Assembly: GCF_007625115.1 (NCBI RefSeq)
Contig: NZ_VMNH01000004.1
Location: forward strand, 248,001 to 312,000
Direction: 5' to 3'
DNA length: 64,000 bases
Origin: Sedimenticola selenatireducens
GTDB lineage: Bacteria > Pseudomonadota > Gammaproteobacteria > Chromatiales > Chromatiaceae
Made by a program: the position numbers and the translations under genes. Under the pieces are notes generated by a model. It saw only the letters and a program-made list of their open reading frames with translations, searched no databases and had not been told where the DNA came from. Shown here piece by piece: positions 8,382 through 17,211 of this stretch (position 1 is the first letter of the stretch; each line of letters begins with the position of its first letter).

Positions 8382-11045
8382 TCACTCGTTAGCGGCAAGT
8401 GGAAGCTTCAGACAAAACGCCGTGCCTACATCGATATCACTTTGGACAGTGATTTCTCCGCGATGTTTCTCAACCACAACCTTGACAAACGCCAATCCCA
8501 GGCCTGTTCCCTTCTCATCCTTATTGACCTCCATGCGTATTTGTTGGAAGGGCGCAAAAATCTTAGCTTGGTTCTCTTCCGCTATGCCTTGCCCGTGATC
8601 CCGTATGCAACACTGTACAGCATCGTCAATGTATTGAAGCCGCACAGTCACTACGGAATTTTCTGGGCTGTATCGTACCGCATTCTCAAGCAGATTGATC
8701 AGTGCCCGCTCCAAGAGTGCCGCATCGGCCTTCATCCAGGCATCCTCAACCTGTATATCACGTTCCAGCCTGATCTCTTTCTCCTTGGCCTCTGCAAATA
8801 CCGCGTCAACCGCATTATGCGTAACGGAAACAAAATCCGTATCGCGGAAATTGTCAGAATCCGCATTTTCCGCCTTGGCAAGGCGTAGAAAATCGTCGGC
8901 CAACTTAAGTGCCTTGTTGGCGTAGAGACCTATTCGCTCTGCCATCTCAGTTTCAGATAATGAACCAACACCCGAGCGTTGTATCTCCAACATGGATAAC
9001 ATGGAAGTCAAGGGCGAACGTAGATCATGTGAAAGGAAGTTTAATGTCTGAGTGCGTCGCCGCTCACTCTCTTTCAAGAGAGAGATATCAGACAGAATGA
9101 TGATCGCGCCATTAAACCGCCCGCCCGCTTCAGAGAGGGGTGAAATCTGAATCAACAGTTCACTCAGATTTTGAACACGGCCCTCCAGCGAAACGGTTTG
9201 ACCGCCCACCAGTACATCCTTGAAATGGGCACTGAGTATCCCCGTACTGTTGAGTTCCAGGCGTGCCTCCAATGACTCAATATCGATGAGTGGCAACTCA
9301 CTCTCAGAACCGAGCCCAAGAAAGTGGGCTGCCTGTTTGTTCGACATCACCACCTGACCACCAATATTAATAACCAGTACACCATCAACCATTTGGCGTA
9401 AAATATCCGACAGTAATCGACGTACTGAACGCAGATCTGCAATAGCCGATTGCACGCGACGCACTTGTCGCTCTACCAGCTCAACATTACCTCTTCTTTC
9501 AGGCATGTAGTTGATACCAAACTGCGCGATATATTCCGTCAACAGTTGCATCGCTGCTGTCTCTTCAAACAACGACTTACTGATCTTCAAGCCTAATTGC
9601 CAATGGGTATTGCCACGGGGTATCAAAATCCAGAACAACTCGTCTTGCCTGATCTGTCCCAGCAGTTTGAGTGCTGCAGGTGGTGTGCCCATCAGCGCTG
9701 CTTTACTCTGACTCACCACCAAACCGGTTGCATCACACAAGACCCAAGCCTCAAACTGCAGGATGTTTTGCAGAAACGAAAGACCGCCAGCTATATGCCT
9801 TGGCTCTGTGGCAAAGTGAATACTCCTCGGCTCATCACGCAGACGCGCCAACTCCTGCTCAAAATAGCGAACCGTACGCACCAACCGGCGCCAACTCCAA
9901 AGCGGAAAACCGAGTAACAGACCGATAAGGATGGCCGTCGGTGGAAACCAGAGCTGAAAGGCGTGCAGTAACAGACTACTCACCCCTAAGGTAAGTAGGA
10001 ACATGATACTCACCAAAGGTAGTACCACTCTCGGCTTAACAAAAGGAAACGAGATCAATGCCAAAAACAGCACCATACCAGTAAGTTTTATCTGCCACCC
10101 CAGATCCAGGGTCTCTATGGCAATCCCACGTCGCAAGGCATCAATCAAATTGGCATTGACCTCAACCCCCGACATCGGCCTGTTATAGCCGGAGACAGGT
10201 GTTGGGATCAGATCACCCAGGCCAGGTGCGGTTGCACCAACCAATACAATCTTGCCCCTGAAGGTTTCAGCTGCATAGTCTCCCTGCAAAACACGTGTGT
10301 AGGGTATGCGATTAAAATGGCCCGGGGGACCAGCAAACGGCAGTAACACATGATAGTCACGCACAATGGACGCGCTTCCTGTAGACACAGCATCAGGATT
10401 TCGACTACCAGGAAGGGAGTCAAGCAGACGGGGATAAAGACTCTCCAATAGGGCGACACTGACGCTTGGCCAGTTAGGAGAACCAACCCCTTCTCTGAGA
10501 AAAACCCGACGGGCAATGCCATCAGGGTCAAGATCGATATCCACATGCCCAAGACCTTTAGCCGATGCAATCAGGTCTGGCATTGGCAGTGTTTCACTCA
10601 ACGCCCCATTCTGTTTCAGTTGTTCGATAATAACAGGGAGAAAGACCCGATCACTGCGCGCGATCGACTCGGCCAAACGGGCATCTTCAGCAGGGTTTCG
10701 TTCGTCCGGCTCAGAAAAAAGGATATCCAGAAAAATACCCTTTGCCCCTTCTGCGGATAAGCGATCAACCAAATCGGCATGTATACCGCGTTGCCACGGC
10801 CAACGCCCCAGATCGGCAAGACTACCACTATCAATCGCTACGATAACAATATCTTCCGGTGCGGGACGCGACCAAAACTTCAGCTGAGCATCATAGAAAA
10901 GTTGATCCATGCGCCAGAGTGTTTGGGCATTCAGCGCCAGCAGTATGCCGCCGATCAAGGAAAGTGATAGCAACAGCCACGAGGGTGAAAGCAGGATGTG
11001 TCCTCTGCCTACTCGCCTAATGGATGAAACATCCTTATTCGCCAT
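8382..11045 (-). CDS. CHASE2-domain sensor histidine kinase
   Basis: An 887-residue membrane kinase. Residues about 20-40 form the first membrane helix; about 45-310 form a CHASE2 extracytoplasmic sensor (FWSRPAPEDIVIVAIDSGSLADLGRWPW, later FRGKIVLVGATAPGLGD); three hydrophobic segments follow between about 317 and 390. A PAS-like region lies near residues 550-660 (VDGVLVINIGGQVVMSNKQA). The HisKA box is FLSHDLRSPL with the phosphorylated His673, followed by a HATPase with the N-box LINLLENAVRYSP and the G-box KGTGLGLAFVKVVVE. The ligand is unknown. There is no receiver domain and no response-regulator gene next to it; the TerB-like gene follows directly. Confidence 0.92.
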   Translation of the reverse strand: MANKDVSSIRRVGRGHILLSPSWLLLSLSLIGGILLALNAQTLWRMDQLFYDAQLKFWSRPAPEDIVIVAIDSGSLADLGRWPWQRGIHADLVDRLSAEGAKGIFLDILFSEPDERNPAEDARLAESIARSDRVFLPVIIEQLKQNGALSETLPMPDLIASAKGLGHVDIDLDPDGIARRVFLREGVGSPNWPSVSVALLESLYPRLLDSLPGSRNPDAVSTGSASIVRDYHVLLPFAGPPGHFNRIPYTRVLQGDYAAETFRGKIVLVGATAPGLGDLIPTPVSGYNRPMSGVEVNANLIDALRRGIAIETLDLGWQIKLTGMVLFLALISFPFVKPRVVLPLVSIMFLLTLGVSSLLLHAFQLWFPPTAILIGLLLGFPLWSWRRLVRTVRYFEQELARLRDEPRSIHFATEPRHIAGGLSFLQNILQFEAWVLCDATGLVVSQSKAALMGTPPAALKLLGQIRQDELFWILIPRGNTHWQLGLKISKSLFEETAAMQLLTEYIAQFGINYMPERRGNVELVERQVRRVQSAIADLRSVRRLLSDILRQMVDGVLVINIGGQVVMSNKQAAHFLGLGSESELPLIDIESLEARLELNSTGILSAHFKDVLVGGQTVSLEGRVQNLSELLIQISPLSEAGGRFNGAIIILSDISLLKESERRRTQTLNFLSHDLRSPLTSMLSMLEIQRSGVGSLSETEMAERIGLYANKALKLADDFLRLAKAENADSDNFRDTDFVSVTHNAVDAVFAEAKEKEIRLERDIQVEDAWMKADAALLERALINLLENAVRYSPENSVVTVRLQYIDDAVQCCIRDHGQGIAEENQAKIFAPFQQIRMEVNKDEKGTGLGLAFVKVVVEKHRGEITVQSDIDVGTAFCLKLPLAANE

Positions 11046-11223
11046 AGCCTACCAACAGTGAACACATAGAGTGGAAAACTGATCAACAATGCTGAGATTG
11101 CCCACAATTATACACAGCTTTGCCAGGCCCGGTATGGTAGGACATTCTATAATCATTTAGGGGCTACTATTCAGTTATTGGACCCGCAGTCGCTACTATC
11201 TTGAAATAGCGGAGAAAACAGAG

Positions 11224-12681
11224 ATGGGCATAAAAACAGAGCTGGACCTATTACATAGTAGACGCACCAAGATCGTCGCCACACTGGGTCCGTCCAGTAA
11301 TGACGCCGCTATTATTCGTCAATTGATTGAATCGGGTGTCAATGTCTTCAGGATGAATATGTCCCATGGAAGCCATGAGGATCATGAAGCCACCTATGAA
11401 AAAGTCCGATCGATTGCCAATGAACTGAATAATCCAATTGCCATTTTTGCTGATCTCTGTGGACCGAAGATACGTACAGGCCTGTTTAAGAATGGGCAAA
11501 TCACCTTAACCACAGACAGCACCATCACTGTAACAACAAGGGATATAACCGGCGAAGCGCATCTCATCCCCTCCCAGTACAGCGCACTGGCCGATGATGT
11601 CAACCCCGGCGACCGTATTCTCCTTGATGATGGCAAGCTGGAGTTACTCGTATGTTCGATTGACGACACGGAGATCACCTGTAAAGTCACTCAAGGGGGT
11701 ACGCTCAAAGATAAGAAGGGCATTAACCTACCAGGTGTCGCAGTTTCGGCGCCCTCTCTGACACAGAAAGATAAACAGGATGCCCAATTCGCCTTGAACC
11801 TTGGTGTCGATTTCCTAGCGCTTTCATTCGTCCGTACAGAAGCCGATGTGCTTCAGTTGCGAAAACTGATTGATGACGGTGGTTTCCAGTCGGGCATTAT
11901 CTCAAAGTTTGAAAAACCAGAAGCATTGATCAACGCCTCTTCGATTATCAAGGTCTCTGATGCCATCATGGTGGCCCGAGGTGATCTGGGAGTCGAATTG
12001 AAGCCTGAGCAAGTACCCGTCGCTCAACGCAAACTGATTAATCGGGCACGCAATCTCAATCGCCCCGTTATTGTCGCCACGCAGATGCTGGAATCGATGA
12101 TGGAAAACACCCATCCTTCACGTGCAGAGGTATCTGATATCTCACAAGCGGTTGCAGAAGGGGTGGATGCCGTCATGCTCTCTGGCGAGACAGCCGCAGG
12201 AAGCTATCCGGTACAGACAGTAAGGATGATGGCGCGCATTATCCAACAGACTGAGGCCTATCTATTTGAGGAGAATAACTTTGCCGATCTAGAACGTCAC
12301 CTCAGTCAGATGGATACGCCCATCCCGTTTGGCCATGCCATTGCACATAGCACAGCAAACATGGCTAAACAGATGGAAGCGAAAGTGATCATCAGTCTCT
12401 CCAATAGTGGCATGTCTGCCGTTACCATCAGTTCAGCCAGACCCACAGTTCCACTGCTGGCTATCTCCTGCAATCCGGGCACTTATCGCCGCTTTAATCT
12501 GCAATGGGGCACCTTGCCTATTCTCGCAGAGGATGCAGGCAATACACATCCGAATAAACTGGCCCGGCGTGTTGCGCGTGATTCAGGGGCTGCACAAGAG
12601 GGCGATTTTATCGTGCTGGTACGGGGCTTCGCGTCTAATCCAAAACTGAACACACCGTCAATAACGTTGTTGACCGTTTAA
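11224..12681 (+). CDS. pyk: Pyruvate kinase
   Basis: A 485-residue enzyme converting phosphoenolpyruvate and ADP to pyruvate and ATP in glycolysis. It shows KIVATLGPSS, the NMSHG motif with its phosphate-binding Asn/Ser/His, the catalytic Lys in ISKFEKPEAL, and the metal-binding VARGDLGVEL. The B domain lies between about residues 75 and 175, and the C-terminal domain contains ISLSNSGMSAVTISSARPTVPLLAIS. Length and order match the type II enzyme. Transcription is monocistronic and divergent from the CHASE2 kinase, with 178 bases between them. Cytoplasmic. Confidence 0.96.
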   Translation: MGIKTELDLLHSRRTKIVATLGPSSNDAAIIRQLIESGVNVFRMNMSHGSHEDHEATYEKVRSIANELNNPIAIFADLCGPKIRTGLFKNGQITLTTDSTITVTTRDITGEAHLIPSQYSALADDVNPGDRILLDDGKLELLVCSIDDTEITCKVTQGGTLKDKKGINLPGVAVSAPSLTQKDKQDAQFALNLGVDFLALSFVRTEADVLQLRKLIDDGGFQSGIISKFEKPEALINASSIIKVSDAIMVARGDLGVELKPEQVPVAQRKLINRARNLNRPVIVATQMLESMMENTHPSRAEVSDISQAVAEGVDAVMLSGETAAGSYPVQTVRMMARIIQQTEAYLFEENNFADLERHLSQMDTPIPFGHAIAHSTANMAKQMEAKVIISLSNSGMSAVTISSARPTVPLLAISCNPGTYRRFNLQWGTLPILAEDAGNTHPNKLARRVARDSGAAQEGDFIVLVRGFASNPKLNTPSITLLTV

Positions 12682-12730
12682 TTCTTCAACATACAGTGAA
12701 CAGATAGGTATCGCATCTGGCTCTTGCCTA

Positions 12731-13006
12731 TTATTTAAACAATCCACTTCCCTGCTGGTCAATCAATACCCGTGCCTTGCGCAGTGTCTCTTGAGCACAA
12801 AGTTCGCGACTGGGCAATTGATCCGCACGAATAAATTGATGGGTTTGATCGGCATACTCAATCACGCCGCGTACGCGATATTGCCCGTCTTCCAACAAAG
12901 GATCGGGTGTAATTCTAAACCCCTTATACTGCTCCGTCGGAAGAGGTGATGCTGACTGGGTTTCAGTTGAACTCACCAGCGATTTTAAAAATGTAAGAAG
13001 CCCCAT
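12731..13006 (-). CDS. HlyU-family (PF10115-type) small protein
   Basis: A 91-residue protein containing EQYKGFRITPDPLLEDGQYRVRGVI followed by HQFIRADQLPSRELCAQETLRKARVLID, which resembles the small Pfam family named HlyU. The name comes from a Vibrio haemolysin activator, but members are widespread and a regulatory role is not established for this type. The start ATG lies at 13004-13006. It is convergent with pyk and lies 36 bases downstream of the LysR gene on the same strand. Cytoplasmic. Confidence 0.7.
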   Translation of the reverse strand: MGLLTFLKSLVSSTETQSASPLPTEQYKGFRITPDPLLEDGQYRVRGVIEYADQTHQFIRADQLPSRELCAQETLRKARVLIDQQGSGLFK

Positions 13007-13042
13007 GTTTTTCTCTATGCAAATAGTCGTTGAAGATAATAC

Positions 13043-13939
13043 TCAAACTGGATTGGTATAAGCCGACTTAAGATACTCAATAAACAGCTGTATCCGGGCA
13101 GGTGTAAAACTGCGCGTGGGCCGCAAAACATACAGCCCCATGGGTGCCGTCGTATAGGCCGTCAACAAAGGGATCAATTGCGCCTTATCCAGTGCCTCCT
13201 GAACGATAAACTGTGGCAATGAGATGACCCCTACGCCCTGCAGTGCCGCATCACGCAGTAACTCTCCGTTGTTAGCACAGAATGTCCCACCGACCTCAAC
13301 ACTTATTGCCCCGTTATCACCCCGAAAACCCCACTCCTCTCTCAGTGTGACATTATTGTAGTGTAAACAGTTGTGCGATTTCAGATCCGCAGGAATTCGG
13401 GGCATCCCCATGCACTTTATATAGCCTGGCGAGGCACAGACTACTCGGGGCAACTCAGTAATATGGGTGGCCACGTAACTGGAATCGGTGAGAGAACCAA
13501 TGCGGATAGAGAGATCAACTTGATCGGCGATGAGATCAGTAAAACGATCTTCAAGTTGAACTTGCAGACGCAGTTCAGGATGCCTCTGCAAAAAGGGCGG
13601 CAAAAGCGGCCCCAGACACTGAGTGCCAAAGCTGAGTGGCGCCGCAATACGCAGGCTACCGCTAATCGCCTGTCGATCACAATTGATTCGCTCTTCGGCC
13701 TCTTCGAGGGCCTCCAGTATGGCCGTAACATCCGCGTGGTACTGCCGCCCAGATTCCGTCAGATCAATGCGACGTGTGGTTCTGTTTAAAAGCCGTACGC
13801 CTAATTCCGCTTCGAGAGATGCAACCCGGCGGCTTATCGCCGCCGTACTGGTCTCCAACTGTTCCGCCGCCTTGTTAAAACTGCCGGAATTAACAACCGC
13901 TACAAAGCTACGCAGTGATATAAGGTCATATTGTTTCAT
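13043..13939 (-). CDS. LysR-family transcriptional regulator
   Basis: A 298-residue regulator. The N-terminal winged helix-turn-helix (residues about 1-60) has the LysR pattern SFNKAAEQLETSTAAISRRVASLEAELGVRLLNRTTR. Residues about 90-295 form the two-lobed effector-binding domain (GSLRIAAPLSFG and following). It is divergent from the pirin and glutathionyl-hydroquinone reductase genes across 85 bases, the usual position for a LysR protein that controls its neighbours, so quinone or electrophile stress is a reasonable guess for its effector. Confidence 0.92.
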   Translation of the reverse strand: MKQYDLISLRSFVAVVNSGSFNKAAEQLETSTAAISRRVASLEAELGVRLLNRTTRRIDLTESGRQYHADVTAILEALEEAEERINCDRQAISGSLRIAAPLSFGTQCLGPLLPPFLQRHPELRLQVQLEDRFTDLIADQVDLSIRIGSLTDSSYVATHITELPRVVCASPGYIKCMGMPRIPADLKSHNCLHYNNVTLREEWGFRGDNGAISVEVGGTFCANNGELLRDAALQGVGVISLPQFIVQEALDKAQLIPLLTAYTTAPMGLYVLRPTRSFTPARIQLFIEYLKSAYTNPV

Positions 13940-14024
13940 TTTACGTAATAGTTATTTGCATTTATCACCATTTATTACCTGATAATAGATAACTAGACTC
14001 TCACTATCAACCATGGAGCACACT

Positions 14025-14726
14025 ATGAAACAGATCAGGCGGGCGACCGAACGGGGCATAGGCCATCATGGATGGCTGGAGAGTTATTACAGCTTCTCAT
14101 TCGCCAACTACTACGACCCCGCACATATGGGTGTCTCCAATCTACGTGTCATTAACGATGACCGTATCGCCCCTTCTGCGGGGTTCGGCACCCATAGTCA
14201 TCGAGATATGGAGATTGTCACTTATGTATTGGATGGCGAACTTGAGCATAAGGACAGTATGGGTAATGGCTCCATAATTCGCTCAGGCGATGTGCAGCGA
14301 ATGAGTGCCGGCACGGGTGTGGCACATAGCGAATACAATCCGTCGGATACAAACCGTGTTCATTTGTTACAGATCTGGCTACAACCCAATAAACAAGGGG
14401 TGAAACCCACCTATACACAACAGCATTTCCCACTGAATGAGCGTAAGGGAGTATTGAAACTACTGATCTCACCCGATGGTCGTGAGGGCTCCATTGCGAC
14501 TCACCAGGAAGGCCTGCTGTATAGCACACTCCTGGAGAAGGGAGCGTCAGTCACCTATTTGCAATCAAGCGAACGTATAGTCTATGTGCATATTGCTAAA
14601 GGAGAAGCAGTCGTCAATGGCGAGCCGCTTCAGGCCGGAGATGCCATCATCCTTACAGATGAATTGAATACCGAATTAACGGGTGTCAATCAGGCCGAAA
14701 TACTGCTTTTTGATTTACCTCGATAA
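14025..14726 (+). CDS. Pirin family protein
   Basis: A 233-residue bicupin. The N-terminal cupin carries the metal-binding residues in FGTHSHRDMEIVTYVLDGELEHKDS (two His of the HxH pair and Glu) plus a later His in VAHSEYN, as in the YhhW quercetin 2,3-dioxygenase-like pirins. The C-terminal cupin (about 145-233) has lost these ligands. The start at 14025 is chosen over an in-frame ATG at 14013 because GGAG lies six bases before it. It is followed after 14 bases by a glutathionyl-hydroquinone reductase gene, and both are divergent from the LysR gene, suggesting a quinone or aromatic detoxification unit. Confidence 0.9.
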   Translation: MKQIRRATERGIGHHGWLESYYSFSFANYYDPAHMGVSNLRVINDDRIAPSAGFGTHSHRDMEIVTYVLDGELEHKDSMGNGSIIRSGDVQRMSAGTGVAHSEYNPSDTNRVHLLQIWLQPNKQGVKPTYTQQHFPLNERKGVLKLLISPDGREGSIATHQEGLLYSTLLEKGASVTYLQSSERIVYVHIAKGEAVVNGEPLQAGDAIILTDELNTELTGVNQAEILLFDLPR

Positions 14727-14740
14727 AAAGGACAAAGCGG

Positions 14741-15679
14741 ATGAATAACAATAAGTCGGGTGAATTTGTGCGTTGGGAATCCCAATTTAGAAACTGGGTA
14801 ACACCTAGTGGCGATGCAGGACCAAGTGGTACGGCAGGATTCAAGGCAGAGCCAGGGCGTTATCATCTCTATATCTCCCATGCCTGCCCGTGGGCCCATC
14901 GAACAATGATCTTTCGAAAGCTTAAAGGCCTGGAAAAGATCATCTCTGTTTCGGTAGTCAATCCAGTGATGCCCCAAGAGAGCTGGAACTTCGGTGCTTA
15001 TCCAGGCGCCACCGTTGATCATGTACATGGTTATCAGACACTGGCCCAACTCTATGAACGCGTTGCTCCGGGTTATACCGGTGTAGTGACTGTTCCCGTG
15101 TTGTATGACAAACAGCAAGACCAGATCGTCAATAACGAATCCTCTGAAATCATCCGTATGCTTAACAGTGCATTCAACGCTTGGGGAGATGTTAAGATTG
15201 ATCTCTACCCCCCTGCACTTCAGACAGACATCAATACGATCAATGCCTTTGTGTATGATCACATCAACAACGGCGTTTATAAAACGGGGTTTGCCAAGAG
15301 TCAGCAGGCCTATGAATACGCCTTTGATCAACTGTTTACTGCATTGGATGAACTGGAGGCGCGACTTAATTCACAACGCTATCTGCTAGGCGATCAGATC
15401 ACCGAAGCGGACTGGCGACTGTTCCCAACCCTCGTGCGTTTTGATCCGGTGTATTACAGTCACTTTAAATGCAATCGTCAGCGCATAATCGACTACCCAA
15501 ATCTTTGGGCCTACTTGCGCTCACTCTATCAACAGCCGGGGATAGCAGAAACCGTGAATATGGCCCACATTAAAACCCACTATTACACCAGCCATCCCTT
15601 CCTGAACCCGAGTGGTATCATCCCAAAAGGGCCTGATATTGATTTTATGTCACAAGAAGGAATGGAGCAGTATTGTTAA
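14741..15679 (+). CDS. Glutathionyl-hydroquinone reductase (YqjG/ECM4 type GST)
   Basis: A 312-residue glutathione transferase of the Xi class. It has the characteristic catalytic motif SHACPWAHRTMIFRKLKGLE with the nucleophilic Cys, a short N-terminal thioredoxin fold with VPVLYDKQ and NNESSEIIRML, and a helical C-terminal domain with GDQITEADWRLFPTLVRFD. These enzymes reduce glutathionyl-hydroquinones to hydroquinones, releasing glutathione disulfide. It is the second gene after pirin, with its own AAAAGGACAAAG ribosome-binding region. A strong terminator hairpin follows at 15739-15767. Cytoplasmic. Confidence 0.92.
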   Translation: MNNNKSGEFVRWESQFRNWVTPSGDAGPSGTAGFKAEPGRYHLYISHACPWAHRTMIFRKLKGLEKIISVSVVNPVMPQESWNFGAYPGATVDHVHGYQTLAQLYERVAPGYTGVVTVPVLYDKQQDQIVNNESSEIIRMLNSAFNAWGDVKIDLYPPALQTDINTINAFVYDHINNGVYKTGFAKSQQAYEYAFDQLFTALDELEARLNSQRYLLGDQITEADWRLFPTLVRFDPVYYSHFKCNRQRIIDYPNLWAYLRSLYQQPGIAETVNMAHIKTHYYTSHPFLNPSGIIPKGPDIDFMSQEGMEQYC

Positions 15680-15738
15680 GGGTATCCTGGCTAAATCACC
15701 GTTAAAGACTGGATATCAGTGCGCATTTGGCAAGCATC

Positions 15739-15770
15739 CAGAAACACCCCATGGTGGGGCGTTTCTGTTT
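15739..15770 (+). terminator. Rho-independent terminator after pirin/GST operon
   Basis: CAGAAACACCCCA and TGGGGCGTTTCTG pair across a TGG loop with one mismatch-like wobble, followed by TTT. The hairpin lies between the end of the plus-strand GST gene and the end of the minus-strand chemoreceptor gene, so it may stop transcription from both sides. Confidence 0.75.
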
Positions 15771-15800
15771 GGGATTAGTAAATTGGATCGCATAATCCCT

Positions 15801-16952
15801 TCACAATTTAAATGCTGCCAATTTCAACTGCATGGTCTCTTCCATTGACTCTTGCTGCTGTACCCTGCTGGAGATTTCAGCAATATCATTTAAATTGGCC
15901 TGGGAGTGCTGATTCACTTGCGATACACAATCCACGATTTGTGCGTTCTTTTGCTGGGACAAGGTGGAGGCCTTCACGGTATGTTCCATCTGACTGGATG
16001 CAGAAGCCGCATCACCCGTTGCCGCATGGATCAACTCGATAGTGCTCTCCATACTGCTCATGACACCATCCAACAACAGGGTCTGACTCTCCATTTTTTT
16101 GGTCGACGTCGTCACTGACGAAGTGATATCTGCAATGATCTTGTGAATCTCTTCAAGACTTTGCTGAGTGCGCACAGCCAGCCCACGCACTTCATCTGCG
16201 ACCACAGCAAACCCACGACCCTGCTCTCCAGCACGCGCCGCCTCAATGGCTGCATTGAGCGCCAACAGATTGGTCTGTTCCGCAATACTGCTGACTACCG
16301 TCAAAACCCCTTTAACCTGATCGGTGTTATTTGAAAGTTGAGCAATCTCGCTTACCAGTTCCGTATTACTGTCCGAGTAACGTCGCAGCTTGTCACCAAA
16401 GTCACTGATACCCTGCTTGGAATTATTCAGATTCGTACTCACCTGTCTAATCAATGCCTGACTCTGCTCGGCATCCACCACCAGGCTATCGGTGATCTGG
16501 TCGAGCTCGGCCAATTCATTATGTGCCCGTTGAATCAGCGTTGCGATACTGTTGATGCGGCCGTTAATTTCACCGGTCATACGATTAATATCATGCACGG
16601 CATTCTTATTTGAACTGGCAAACTGTTTTGTCTCAAGCAGGGCAGAGCGGATACTGTTTCTGAAATTTTCAATGACGGATAACACCTCACCCAGTTCCGT
16701 ATTGAAATTGGCATTAACCCGACATTCTTGTGAGAGATCTCGTTTGGAAAAATTCTCCATATATTTGGACATCTGCTTAAGGGCATCGACCCCCCAACGC
16801 TTTTCATCCAGATCATGTACCAGGACCACAGCCGCAACGACCAGCTGGATTGTCATTGACCAGACATTTTCGGTCAGTAGCAGCGCATTGGCCACTAGGA
16901 TGATGATGCCGACCCAATGGATACTGCGCATGCGTAAAAAAAGAGATTTCAT
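15801..16952 (-). CDS. Methyl-accepting chemotaxis protein without a ligand-binding domain
   Basis: A 383-residue receptor. The N-terminus has two close hydrophobic segments (about residues 13-27 and 31-46) with no periplasmic domain between them. The rest is a long cytoplasmic coiled coil whose tip carries the conserved hairpin [20 protein letters not shown] and [21 protein letters not shown], which contacts CheA and CheW. A receptor of this form probably senses an internal or membrane signal, or pairs with another sensor. ATG at 16952 has AAGGA eleven bases upstream; a second in-frame ATG lies at 16931. No che genes are in the window. Confidence 0.9.
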   Translation of the reverse strand: MKSLFLRMRSIHWVGIIILVANALLLTENVWSMTIQLVVAAVVLVHDLDEKRWGVDALKQMSKYMENFSKRDLSQECRVNANFNTELGEVLSVIENFRNSIRSALLETKQFASSNKNAVHDINRMTGEINGRINSIATLIQRAHNELAELDQITDSLVVDAEQSQALIRQVSTNLNNSKQGISDFGDKLRRYSDSNTELVSEIAQLSNNTDQVKGVLTVVSSIAEQTNLLALNAAIEAARAGEQGRGFAVVADEVRGLAVRTQQSLEEIHKIIADITSSVTTSTKKMESQTLLLDGVMSSMESTIELIHAATGDAASASSQMEHTVKASTLSQQKNAQIVDCVSQVNQHSQANLNDIAEISSRVQQQESMEETMQLKLAAFKL

Positions 16953-17115
16953 ATTGCTTTTATTCCTTGCATTAATCGTCGGCGTGGCTCACTCAGACAA
17001 GATGGACAACCCATGGGAAAACACTCCAGGCTTAAATAACCGCAGTTATAAAAACTTCCATAAGCGCGTTACAAATAACAATCAGTTTATCGGGCGCCAA
17101 ACAAAAAAACTTTAG
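16930..17115 (+). CDS. Candidate small secreted protein (61 residues)
   Basis: The frame from ATG 16930 reads [20 protein letters not shown], then [20 protein letters not shown] and a basic tail ending GRQTKKL. The start is a textbook signal peptide (basic n-region, 13-residue hydrophobic core, cleavable Val-Ala-His-Ser region), which is not expected by chance in a spurious frame. The mature part would be about 40 residues, polar and basic. The first 23 bases overlap the opposite-strand chemoreceptor gene head to head. The ribosome-binding site is weak. The frame is open further upstream within the chemoreceptor gene, but that part is read as shadow coding. Confidence 0.5.
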   Translation: MRKKRDFILLLFLALIVGVAHSDKMDNPWENTPGLNNRSYKNFHKRVTNNNQFIGRQTKKL

Positions 17116-17173
17116 TCAAAAAAGGCGAATTGATTGCATATAACGACACACAAGCGACATAAATCATAACACT

Positions 17174-17200
17174 ACACCCCGAACGATCATTTCGGGGTGT
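17174..17200. terminator. Perfect 10-bp hairpin downstream of the RND operon
   Basis: ACACCCCGAA (17174-17183) and TTCGGGGTGT (17191-17200) form a perfect 10-bp stem with a seven-base loop. It lies 12 bases after the stop of the minus-strand RND gene and 59 bases after the small secreted frame on the plus strand. There is no clear T-run on either side, so it is a terminator-like hairpin, perhaps bidirectional. Confidence 0.55.
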
Positions 17201-17211
17201 ATTACAGAGAT

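Noticed and set aside
12682-12730. Terminator between pyk and the HlyU-like gene
   Set aside because: Only a five-base imperfect stem without a T-run was seen.
16552-16929. Upstream part of the long plus-strand frame 16552-17115 over the chemoreceptor gene
   Set aside because: It is the antisense of a well-supported chemoreceptor; only the part from 16930 with a signal peptide looks like a gene.
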